From M3007 sp044226205 (GTDB taxonomy: Bacteria > Bacteroidota > Bacteroidia > Chitinophagales > Saprospiraceae): a stretch of DNA of 64,000 nucleotides. The stretch is from contig JBGAHL010000005.1 of the NCBI GenBank assembly GCA_044226205.1, positions 1 through 64,000 of the forward strand. The letters run 5' to 3'. Positions within the stretch are counted from its first letter, which is position 1, and every line of letters begins with the position of its first letter. Shown here piece by piece: positions 16,377 to 24,419 of this stretch. The notes under the pieces were generated by a model that was given only the letters and a program-made list of their open reading frames with translations, had not been told where the DNA came from and did no database searches. The position numbers and the translations under genes are program-made.

Positions 16377-18831
16377 GTCCCTTCCAGACTTCGAACCAGC
16401 CCACCGAAACCAGCGCTGCGAGCAGGCAAAGCCCGGTTTCTTCCAGGGTTATGGGCGCCAGTTTGAACAAACTGTTGACCCAGGGAATAAAAAGTACGGC
16501 TGCCAGCAAGGCCAGCGTCACGGCGCCAATGATCGGGATATTGGTATTTTTGTAAAACAAGGTGCGCGCAATGGTGTGTTCGAACGAGCGGTTGGCAAAA
16601 GTCAGAAACAGGTTGCCGGCCAGCATGGTCGTGAAAACAAAGGTGCGGGTGGTCGCTTCGTCGGCGCCCTTGTGCAGGGCGTACTGGTACATGCCCAGGA
16701 TGCCCGCGGTCAGTAGCAAACCCTGCAATACACTGAACCACAATTCTTTACTCGAAAACAGCGGGCTGTTGGCAGCCCTTGGCGCTTTTTTCATCATGCC
16801 CGGCTCGGTCGGCTCGTTTTCAAAGGCGACGGCGCAGGTGGGGTCCATGATCAGTTCGAGGAAAATCACGTGGATCGGGGTGAGCATGTGCAGGTATTTC
16901 CAGCCGAACACGAGGGGCAACACGACCGTCAAAACGATCGGAATGTGAATGGAAATGATGTAACGAATGGCTTTGCGCAGGTTGGCGTAAATGCGCCGCC
17001 CGTTTTCTATGGCGACGACCATGCCGCCCAGATCGTCGTTCATCAGGACCATCGAGGCGGCGCCTTTGGCTACTTCGGTGCCCCGGCGGCCCATAGCCAC
17101 CCCGATTTGGGCGGCTTTCAATGCGGGGCCGTCGTTGACGCCGTCGCCGGTCATGGCAACCACCTCGCCGTTGGCTTTCAGGGCCTGCACCACGCGGAGT
17201 TTTGCCTCCGGAAACATTCGGGCAAACACCACCGTTTCGCCGACCAAACGGCGCAGGGCTTCCTTCGGCAGGTTCATCACGGCGTCGCCCGTGAGTGGCG
17301 CCGCATCGCCCGTGCGAAGGCCACTTTCTTTGGCGATATTGAGGGCCGTACCCGCATGGTCGCCCGTGATCATTTTAACCTGAATACCCGCCTGGTAAAA
17401 CTGTCGGAAGACTTCGTGGATGTTGCGTTTGGGCGGATCGAAAAGGGCCACCAGGCCTTGAAACAGCCAGGGAAAATTATCCTGATCGGCGGGAAATTCC
17501 TCCCCCGGCCATTCGGCGCGCGCCACGCCCAGCACACGATACCCGGCTGTGGAAAGCGCATTGACCCGCTCCATTACGTCCGATTTAGCGGCATCGGGCA
17601 GTTTGCAAACGCGCAAAATCCGCTCCACAGCGCCTTTCGTGGCGACCACGCGTTCCCCCGTTTTATTTTGGTGAATGTGGGTCATCATCGGCGGCTGTCC
17701 GCCCAGCGGATATTCATGGTATAGTTTGAAACCGACGCGTCGATCGACAAGCGCCTGTTCGGCGTACGCAGCGTGAATGGCTTTCTCCATCGCATCGAAA
17801 GGCTCTGGTTCGCTGGCCCACATGGCGTATTCCAGCACCTTGCCTTCTCCTGCAAAGTCGACCACTTCGGCGACCGTCATTTGATTTTCGGTGATCGTCC
17901 CTGTTTTGTCGAGGCAAATCACGGTGGCAGAACCGAGGCTTTCCACGGTTTTGGGCTGCTTGACCAGGACGTTTTTTCGCGTCATGCGGTAAGCGCCCAG
18001 CGCCATGAACGTCGTAAATGCGACGGGAATTTCTTCGGGGATCAAGGCAAGACCAAAGGACAGCGAAAACAACAATGCGGCCACTATTGAATCGACATAG
18101 TAGTAATTGACGGCAAATACGAGCATAAATGCGACCAACCCGATCAGCATCATCAATTTGACAAAACGGTTGATCTGCTTCTGGAGCGGAGTGGGCTCCG
18201 ACTCGATCGATTCGATGGATTTGCCCAGTTTGCCGAATGCCGTTTGCTGCCCGACGGCCGTCACCACGCCGACCCCGAGGCCTGTAGCGACGACCGTGCC
18301 CTGATACAACAGGTTCTCGCCCTCGGCCTGTGATTTGCCGACCGGCAGCGATTCGCCGGTCAGAATGGATTCATCGATGCTCAAATCGTTGTGCTGGATC
18401 ACCCGGGCATCGGCGGCAAGCCGCTCTCCCTCGGCAAAGGCGATCAGATCGCCGACGACCACTTCGGAAGAAGGAATTTCAATTCTGAACCCGTTGCGGA
18501 TGACGGTCACCCTGGGCTGCGCAAAATCACGCAGCGCACGAAGCGCTTTTTCCGAACGAAGTTCCTGTACAATTTCAATGGCAATGACGAATATGATGGA
18601 GGCCGCCATCAGCCAGGCCTCGGTTTTGTCTCCCAGAAAAAAATACAACACACAACCCAGCACCAGCAGGAAAAACATCGGCTCTCCGGCCACTTCAAAC
18701 AGCAGTTTTCCCATGTGGCGCTTCGGGTGCAGGTAAAGCGTGTTGCTGCCCCAGTTGGCCCGGTTGCGGACCACTTCCTCGTCATTGAGGCCCGTCAGCA
18801 CGGTATGGTGGTGTTGCTGGTTGTTTTTCAT
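16327..18831 (-). CDS. Cation-transporting P-type ATPase
   Basis: An 834-residue P2-like ATPase. In order: N-terminal cation-ATPase domain (LTGLNDEEVVRNRANWGSN), M1-M2, actuator loop with TGES (SILTGESLPV), M3-M4 with PEEIP, the phosphorylation motif DKTGTIT with Asp308, a shortened nucleotide-binding domain, hinge MTGDGVNDGPALKAAQIG, and M5-M10. Calcium pumps usually have PEGLP in M4 and N..D in M6; here M4 has PEEIP and M6 has LELIMDPTCAVAFE, so the ion is uncertain. By family it moves a cation across the inner membrane using ATP. It starts 11 bases after sbcC on the same strand and may be read through from sbcD-sbcC. Its 3' end overlaps the DUF4403 gene by 50 bases. Confidence 0.88.
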   Translation of the reverse strand: MKNNQQHHHTVLTGLNDEEVVRNRANWGSNTLYLHPKRHMGKLLFEVAGEPMFFLLVLGCVLYFFLGDKTEAWLMAASIIFVIAIEIVQELRSEKALRALRDFAQPRVTVIRNGFRIEIPSSEVVVGDLIAFAEGERLAADARVIQHNDLSIDESILTGESLPVGKSQAEGENLLYQGTVVATGLGVGVVTAVGQQTAFGKLGKSIESIESEPTPLQKQINRFVKLMMLIGLVAFMLVFAVNYYYVDSIVAALLFSLSFGLALIPEEIPVAFTTFMALGAYRMTRKNVLVKQPKTVESLGSATVICLDKTGTITENQMTVAEVVDFAGEGKVLEYAMWASEPEPFDAMEKAIHAAYAEQALVDRRVGFKLYHEYPLGGQPPMMTHIHQNKTGERVVATKGAVERILRVCKLPDAAKSDVMERVNALSTAGYRVLGVARAEWPGEEFPADQDNFPWLFQGLVALFDPPKRNIHEVFRQFYQAGIQVKMITGDHAGTALNIAKESGLRTGDAAPLTGDAVMNLPKEALRRLVGETVVFARMFPEAKLRVVQALKANGEVVAMTGDGVNDGPALKAAQIGVAMGRRGTEVAKGAASMVLMNDDLGGMVVAIENGRRIYANLRKAIRYIISIHIPIVLTVVLPLVFGWKYLHMLTPIHVIFLELIMDPTCAVAFENEPTEPGMMKKAPRAANSPLFSSKELWFSVLQGLLLTAGILGMYQYALHKGADEATTRTFVFTTMLAGNLFLTFANRSFEHTIARTLFYKNTNIPIIGAVTLALLAAVLFIPWVNSLFKLAPITLEETGLCLLAALVSVGWFEVWKGLKALSRRGSVSLSKKG

Positions 18832-18842
18832 GGCAATTCAGT

Positions 18843-21245
18843 TTATACCCAGACAGCAGTGCTTCCGCCTTCCTGTAAGGATTTGACTTCCAGGATATTG
18901 GGGAAATAATCCCGCAAACTTTCGATGTGAGAAACGATGTAAATCTGCCGAAACTGTTCCTGCAGGAAGTTGAGCGCCAGCATGATTTCCATGCGGCGTT
19001 CTTCATCCTGGCTGCCAAAAATTTCATCGAAGGCCAGAAACTCGATCCCCTGAGCGGAGCCGCTGAGTTCCACGATCGCCTTGGTAATGGCGATGCGGAG
19101 ACAGAAGTTGGCCAGGTCGATCTCGCCGCCGGAAAAGCGCCGGATAGGGTAGTAGGCCCCCCCGTCGGCAATCTGGAAGTCGAAGTTTTCATCAACCAGG
19201 ATGTTCTCGTACTTGCCTCTGGTGATTCGGTTGAAAAGAAAACTAGCTTCGCGCGAGATGGAGGGGCTCACTTTATCGAGGATTTCGTTGCGGAAGCCGT
19301 CGAGCGAGAGCGACAGTTTGTCGAGCAGTTCGGTTTCTGCCTGCTTGTCGCCGATCAGGTTTCGGATGTGAGCGTTCGCATTGATCTTTTCCCTGCGCCG
19401 CCCGATTTCGTTGTCCAGTTCCTGCGAGCGGCGCACCAATTCGGCCACCACGGCCGACTGGCGTGCGTAGGCTTCGTCAAAACCGGCCAGCTGTGCCCGC
19501 GACTGTTCGTAGGCTGTCTGATCAAAACCCACAGCATCGAGGGCCTTTAATTTTTCTTGATAATCAAGTAGTTCTGTGTCAAAAGCAGTCTTGTTTCCGG
19601 CAAGGGCGGTTTGGACGGAGGGCATTTCCCTGCTCAGGTACGCCTCCGTTTTTACAAATTCCAGGTACGGGTTTTCCTGCTCCTCGACTTTCTTTTTCAG
19701 CGACAGATATTCCTTTTCGTCAAAGTTTACTTCGCCGATCTGCTGCAGGACTTGCCGGTAGCGCGTCGCCTGGGCTTCCAGTTTCTGGCGTTGCTCGGCA
19801 AACATTTTCTGCTGTCGCAGTTGCTCTTCATAGCGATTTTGCGCTTTGCGGAGTTCTTCGATCCGGCTGCGAATGCCCGTTTCCTGTGTCCGCAAGGTGC
19901 TTCCCGCCTCCCGTACCTGTTCCTTCTTTTGTTCCAGCCGGGCGAGGTGATCGTGCTGAATATCAGTGATTTCTGTGTTGAGTTGTTGCAAAACCTGCTC
20001 GTAAGCATCGCGAACCGGCTGAAAACAGGTGGGGCAGGCGCCGTCTTTTCCGATGGCTTTCAGGTTGTCGATTTTCGACTCGCGTTCTCTGACCCGTTCA
20101 TGCAAAGCGCTGACCTCCTTTTCAAGGTTGCGAAATTGCTCGATCTGCGCTTCAATCTGTGCGACGGTGTCAGCCAGGGCGCGGTTTTGCGCCTCGATTT
20201 CCTGCTCGATACCCGTGCCATCCAAAGCATCCGATACCGCGGCTACTTCCTTGTCCAACGCATCGATTTGCTCCTGCACTTCGGCCAGCGTTCGGGCGTT
20301 GATTTCCTGGTTGGTTTTGCGCTGTCGCGACTCTTCCAGTTGTGCAAGTTGTTGTTTTTCAGCAAGATGTCCGGTAAATTCACTTCGCCTTGCTTCCAGA
20401 ATTTTTTGAGCCGTTTGTAGTTGCTCAAGCCGGTTTTCCAGTTCCGTTCGTTGTTGTTGCAGACTATTCTGCCGCTCCTGACTGCGGTCGATTTCGCGTC
20501 GGAGTTCGTTAAAAGTTCGGAACACCTGTTCCTGTGCCTCAAAGGCGGAATGCGCCTGGCGTTGCCTGCCGGCGGTCTCGTCCAGCCCTTTTTGTTCTTT
20601 CTCCAGATCGGTCGCCACCCGCTTTTTTTCAGCGGACAGGTCTTTGATCTCCGTTTCAAGAGTGGCTATAACTTCCTCGTTTAAAAGCAATTGCTCCTGT
20701 CCGCTGATCTGTTGGCGCAAAGCGCGCGTGTCGTCGTTGATCCGTTTTTTGATCTCGTCGAGGTTGTCCAGCCCGAGCATTTTGCGCACCATGCGCTGGC
20801 GCTCTGAGCCGGTGACTTCCGACAGTTCGGCCAGTTCTTTTTGCCCCGAAAAAACGGAGCGGCGAAACCCGTCGCGCTCCATATTGAGCAGCCGGGTGAT
20901 CTCCTCGTTGACGGCTGTCACGCCCTTGGCGATCAATTCGTCATTTTTGTACAATTCTGCCCCTGCCGTGAGGATTTTGCCCCGAAACTCCCGTTTGACG
21001 AGGTATTGTTCGAGTCCGAGCATAAAACTCAGGCTGAGTTGCACCGTCGCTTTGGGGTCGGCGAACACCGAACGCACCATTTCCTTTTCAATCCCCTGCC
21101 CGAAAAGACAATACATGATGGCTTCGAACAGGGTGGATTTGCCCGAGCCATTGCGCCCCACAATGCCGACCAGCCCTTCCCTCAACTCGAGGTCGAGCAA
21201 GCCGTATTGCTTAAAATTTTCAAGATGCAAATGATTGATTATCAT
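18843..21245 (-). CDS. sbcC: SbcC/Rad50-like exonuclease ATPase subunit
   Basis: An 800-residue SMC-like protein. Walker A GRNGSGKST at residues 30-38, signature region LSEVTGSERQRMVRKMLGLD near 140-160, long coiled coils from about 180 to 390 and 420 to 600, a zinc-hook CPTC (Cys404, Cys407) between them, then the ABC signature FSGGEIDLANFCLRIA and Walker B/D-loop FLAFDEIFGSQDEERR near 738. With SbcD it forms the complex that cleaves hairpins and protein-blocked DNA ends. The length is shorter than E. coli SbcC (1048) because the coils are shorter. Only 5 bases separate it from sbcD upstream, as in a two-gene operon, and the P-type ATPase follows after 11 bases. Confidence 0.9.
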   Translation of the reverse strand: MIINHLHLENFKQYGLLDLELREGLVGIVGRNGSGKSTLFEAIMYCLFGQGIEKEMVRSVFADPKATVQLSLSFMLGLEQYLVKREFRGKILTAGAELYKNDELIAKGVTAVNEEITRLLNMERDGFRRSVFSGQKELAELSEVTGSERQRMVRKMLGLDNLDEIKKRINDDTRALRQQISGQEQLLLNEEVIATLETEIKDLSAEKKRVATDLEKEQKGLDETAGRQRQAHSAFEAQEQVFRTFNELRREIDRSQERQNSLQQQRTELENRLEQLQTAQKILEARRSEFTGHLAEKQQLAQLEESRQRKTNQEINARTLAEVQEQIDALDKEVAAVSDALDGTGIEQEIEAQNRALADTVAQIEAQIEQFRNLEKEVSALHERVRERESKIDNLKAIGKDGACPTCFQPVRDAYEQVLQQLNTEITDIQHDHLARLEQKKEQVREAGSTLRTQETGIRSRIEELRKAQNRYEEQLRQQKMFAEQRQKLEAQATRYRQVLQQIGEVNFDEKEYLSLKKKVEEQENPYLEFVKTEAYLSREMPSVQTALAGNKTAFDTELLDYQEKLKALDAVGFDQTAYEQSRAQLAGFDEAYARQSAVVAELVRRSQELDNEIGRRREKINANAHIRNLIGDKQAETELLDKLSLSLDGFRNEILDKVSPSISREASFLFNRITRGKYENILVDENFDFQIADGGAYYPIRRFSGGEIDLANFCLRIAITKAIVELSGSAQGIEFLAFDEIFGSQDEERRMEIMLALNFLQEQFRQIYIVSHIESLRDYFPNILEVKSLQEGGSTAVWV

Positions 21246-21250
21246 GGTTT

Positions 21251-22381
21251 TCAGGAGTGGTAAGGCTGGAAATAATGCCGCGCTTTTTCTACCAGGCTAT
21301 CGGCCAGCGCGGGGTCGTCGGGGTATCGGCTTTTGATGTATTCGGCAAAAACCGAGTCGAGCCGATCGAACTGACCTGCCTCGATGCGGTGGGCGAAGCT
21401 GCGTTCGGCAACGATGCGGCGTTTGGGCAAAATCTGGAAACTGTCGGGAAAGATCTGGCGCAGATGCAGGTTTGACAATTCCAGCGCCTGTTCGGCCTTG
21501 ATATCGAGAAAATTGAGGCTCAGGATGGCGTCTTGGGTGTCGTTGGCGGCCCTGAAACGGAGCAATTCCTCACGTATTTCGGCAATGATTTTTTGCTGGC
21601 AGTTTTGCAGGTCGAGTTTGAGCCAGGGACGGGTTTTGATGGCTTCAAACTGAAGATCGAAGGGTCCGTCGGGCCGGGTTTCCAAAATAATAAACCCTTT
21701 TTCGGCGCCGATTTCCGTTTCGCTCATTCGTTCGGTAGAGCCTGAGTACCAAGCATTTGCCGCAACGGAGGTTTGTTGAAAATTGTGCCAGTGGCCGAGC
21801 GCCACGTATTGAAAACCACCGAGTTTCTGAATGAACTCGGGCGGGTAAATTTGCTCCCCGTATTCCTCCATCAGATAGGTTTTGCCCAGCGAGGTATGCA
21901 ACATGAGCAGGTTCCAGCGCCCGGGCAAGGGGGTCAGCCGGGTCAGTTCCTGCTGCAGAATGCGGTCGTCGTTGATGTGCGGCACGCCGTGGATGGCGAG
22001 CTCGCCGAATTCATGCACTTCGTATTGTTCGTTGAACACCGGCACGACACAGTCCAGACTACGTAAAGCCCTGAGAATCGGGCTGGTATAAATGGTTTTG
22101 GGTGTTTCGTGGTTGCCTGCGATGAGCACGATAGGGATGCGGGCGTCGCAGAGCCGCCGCAGTTGTTCGAGTCCCAGGGTGAGGGCGCGATTACTTGGGC
22201 TGGGGCGGTGAAAAAAATCGCCGGTATGCACCACAAGTTCGGGGCGTATCTCGAGAATTCGGTTGATGACCGACTCGAAGGCGTCGTACATGTCCTGCTC
22301 GCGGGCATTGATGCCGCGCTGATTGACGACGTCGAATGCCTGGTAGCCGAGGTGGGTATCGGAGAAATGGATAATTTTCAT
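21251..22381 (-). CDS. sbcD: SbcD/Mre11-like nuclease subunit
   Basis: A 376-residue calcineurin-like phosphoesterase with all metal-binding motifs: HFSDTHLGYQ (5-14), VHTGDFFHRPSP near 50, GNHETPKTI near 93, and the later LMLHTSLG and ALGHWHNFQ. It is the Mn-dependent nuclease partner of SbcC in DNA end processing. The C-terminal capping region is present. It is the first gene of the sbcD-sbcC pair. A candidate promoter box lies 29 bases upstream of ATG 22381, and the preceding gene ends in a terminator, so this is the start of a transcription unit. Confidence 0.9.
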   Translation of the reverse strand: MKIIHFSDTHLGYQAFDVVNQRGINAREQDMYDAFESVINRILEIRPELVVHTGDFFHRPSPSNRALTLGLEQLRRLCDARIPIVLIAGNHETPKTIYTSPILRALRSLDCVVPVFNEQYEVHEFGELAIHGVPHINDDRILQQELTRLTPLPGRWNLLMLHTSLGKTYLMEEYGEQIYPPEFIQKLGGFQYVALGHWHNFQQTSVAANAWYSGSTERMSETEIGAEKGFIILETRPDGPFDLQFEAIKTRPWLKLDLQNCQQKIIAEIREELLRFRAANDTQDAILSLNFLDIKAEQALELSNLHLRQIFPDSFQILPKRRIVAERSFAHRIEAGQFDRLDSVFAEYIKSRYPDDPALADSLVEKARHYFQPYHS

Positions 22382-22409
22382 ACGTCCGGAGCCTGAAAAA
22401 GTGCCCGGT

Positions 22410-22417
22410 CAAAAGTA
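22410..22417 (-). promoter_or_regulatory. Putative -7 element upstream of sbcD
   Basis: TACTTTTG on the minus strand fits TAnnTTTG; upstream T-rich triplets (TTC at 21 bases) are weak partners. It sits between the DinB-gene terminator and the sbcD start. Confidence 0.4.
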
Positions 22418-22434
22418 CGAAGCCGAAATGGTGC

Positions 22435-22467
22435 AAAAGAAAAGCCGGGCAGTTTCTTGCTGCCGGT
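22435..22467 (-). terminator. Terminator downstream of the DinB-family gene
   Basis: On the minus strand an ACCGGCAG/CTGCCCGG stem with one bulge and a 7-base loop is followed by CTTTTCTTTT. It starts a few bases after the DinB-family stop codon. Confidence 0.55.
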
Positions 22468-22472
22468 GGGGG

Positions 22473-22985
22473 TCAGTTTACCGGTCCCGATTTGATGCGC
22501 ACGTAGGCGATGTAATCGGTCTGGGGCGGCTCGGTAAAGCCCAGTATGCGGCCCATGGTCACGATCTGGCCGCGGTGATAGGCGCTGTGTTGCAGCACCT
22601 GCAGGATCATTTCCGCGGCGAGGTTGGTAAATTCCTTGCCCGCCACATTTTTATACACCACCGAGCCGGCAAAAAAATCGTCGGGCAGGTCGATGAGCAG
22701 TTGGGTCAATTTTTCTGACGAACGCAGCAAGCCTTCGTACACGTCCTGAATCAGGCCATCGTATTGTTTTGACGGAAAAAACGCCGGGGAAGTGCCCTGC
22801 AGGCGCTCGTACCAAAGGTATTGCGCGTCCCAAATGTGCAAAAACGTGTGGCGAAGGGTAGGAAAACTGGACGGCAGTTCGCGGTCCATCATCTCGGGTT
22901 CGTAGCCCGACACCCAATCGATCATTCGTTGGTTGGCCCAGTGGTTGCAGGCGGCGTAATCGCGGAGCAGTTCAGGAAGCGTCAT
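22473..22985 (-). CDS. DinB-family four-helix metalloprotein
   Basis: A 170-residue protein with the DinB/YfiT fold pattern: four helices and a conserved metal triad, visible as LRHTFLHIWDAQ around residue 45 and the C-terminal QHSAYHRGQIVTMGR around 135. DinB-like proteins include bacillithiol- or mycothiol-dependent transferases, but most members, including this one, have no known substrate. ATG 22985 fits the family start (LLRDYAACNHWANQRM). It lies 37 bases downstream of the methyltransferase gene on the same strand and is followed by a terminator. Confidence 0.82.
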   Translation of the reverse strand: MTLPELLRDYAACNHWANQRMIDWVSGYEPEMMDRELPSSFPTLRHTFLHIWDAQYLWYERLQGTSPAFFPSKQYDGLIQDVYEGLLRSSEKLTQLLIDLPDDFFAGSVVYKNVAGKEFTNLAAEMILQVLQHSAYHRGQIVTMGRILGFTEPPQTDYIAYVRIKSGPVN

Positions 22986-23022
22986 GGTTTTTGATAATTT
23001 TTCTCAAGCACCAAGTTAATGC

Positions 23023-24276
23023 CTATGCTTCATCGACACTTGTTTCTTCGCGTTTTTTCTGAAGCAAGGCCATGTAAAAGCCGTCGAAACCTTCGTCTTG
23101 CGGCAGAATTTTCAAGTCTTTGACCAGGCTGAAATCGCGCCCGGCTTCGCTGGCCAGGAAGGTGGCGACCTGTTGTTCGTTCTCCGAAGGAAGAATGCTG
23201 CAGGTGGCGTACACCATTCGGCCGCCGCTTTTAAGCATGAGGCTGTAGGTTTGCAGGATCTCCTGTTGCGTTGCCCTGAGTTTGGCGATGGTCTCGGGCG
23301 TCATTTTCCATTTGGAGTCGGGGTTGCGGCGCAGAACACCCAGGCCGCTGCACGGCACGTCGAGCAAGAGGCGATCGGCCGAGTCGTGCAGCCTTTTGAT
23401 CGTCTTGTTGTTTTCGATCACGCGGGTTTCGATGTTGGCCACTCCTGCACGACGGGCTCTGGTGCGCAGCTCTTCGAGCTTCCAGCCCAGGGTGTCGAGT
23501 GCGATCAAGGTGCCGCGATTTTGCATCAAGGCTGCCAGGTGGAGCGATTTGCCGCCGCCGCCGGCGCAGGCATCGATCACGCGTTGGCCGGGCCAGGGCA
23601 AAAGAATAGGCGCTACTTGCTGGCTGCTGTAGTCCTGCACTTCGAACCAGCCGTCCTGAAATGCTTTTGTTTGAAACACGTTTTGCCGCCGTTGAAGCAC
23701 CAGGGCATCCGTGTCTTCGCCGTGAGGATCGGTCTCGATGCCTTCGGCGCGAAGCGCCAGGCGGAGCGCCATACGGTCGGTTTTCAGTCGGTTGGCGCGC
23801 AGTACGACGGATGCCGGGCGGTTGAGCCAGGCGGCGGTTTCGTCCCACTTTTCACCCAGTTCGGCCTGGCCGAGTTCGTCGAGCCAGTCGGGGATACTTT
23901 CCCTGAATTTGCGGATAACACGCAATTCAGCCGCTTTTTTGAGGATAAATGGCGGATTGAGCGATTTGAACTCGATCCAGTTGGGCAAGGGCACGGGGTT
24001 TTCCTTGACCAAAAAATGGACGCCGCACAGCAGCCAGAAGTCAGCTTCTATTTTTGGCGTAATGCCCAGGATTTCGGTATAAAGCCGGTAGTATCGAACG
24101 ATTTCGTAAGTCGTTTCGGCGATAAACGCCCGGTCGCGGCTACCCGCTTTGGGGTTTTGCCGGAGGGCGTTTTCGATAACTTTGTCGGCGTGGCGGTTGT
24201 CGCGGAAAATGGCTTGCAGCGCCTGGGCTACAGAGCGTACCAGCAGCGGATGTAGACGTTCGGAAGAAGATTTCAC
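23023..24276 (-). CDS. RsmB/NOP-family RNA m5C methyltransferase
   Basis: A 417-residue S-adenosylmethionine-dependent RNA methyltransferase. The N-terminal third resembles the NusB-like RNA-binding domain of RsmB; then come VIDACAGGGGKSLHLAALM (SAM site, near residue 230), LLDVPCSGLGVLRRNPDSKW holding the motif IV Cys, and YATCSILPSENEQQV holding the motif VI catalytic Cys. Both catalytic cysteines are present, so it should be active. The target is probably 16S rRNA C967, as for RsmB, but other members act on other sites. It is the first gene of a two-gene unit with the DinB-family gene. Confidence 0.87.
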   Translation of the reverse strand: MKSSSERLHPLLVRSVAQALQAIFRDNRHADKVIENALRQNPKAGSRDRAFIAETTYEIVRYYRLYTEILGITPKIEADFWLLCGVHFLVKENPVPLPNWIEFKSLNPPFILKKAAELRVIRKFRESIPDWLDELGQAELGEKWDETAAWLNRPASVVLRANRLKTDRMALRLALRAEGIETDPHGEDTDALVLQRRQNVFQTKAFQDGWFEVQDYSSQQVAPILLPWPGQRVIDACAGGGGKSLHLAALMQNRGTLIALDTLGWKLEELRTRARRAGVANIETRVIENNKTIKRLHDSADRLLLDVPCSGLGVLRRNPDSKWKMTPETIAKLRATQQEILQTYSLMLKSGGRMVYATCSILPSENEQQVATFLASEAGRDFSLVKDLKILPQDEGFDGFYMALLQKKREETSVDEA

Positions 24277-24296
24277 AGCATTGTCAAAAAGCCGGG

Positions 24297-24304
24297 CAAA
24301 GGTA
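24297..24304 (-). promoter_or_regulatory. Putative -7 element upstream of the RNA methyltransferase gene
   Basis: TACCTTTG on the minus strand, 20 bases before ATG 24276. No TTG is present at the usual upstream spacing. Confidence 0.4.
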
Positions 24305-24419
24305 GTTTTTCAGTACAGTTTTCATAGCGCCGCGCTACTTTCCTTGCCGCCTGTCATTCCTATTGTCGTCGAACGACAAATGCGCACTAACTTGCCCGCC
24401 TAAATAATCCAGTCGCGCC

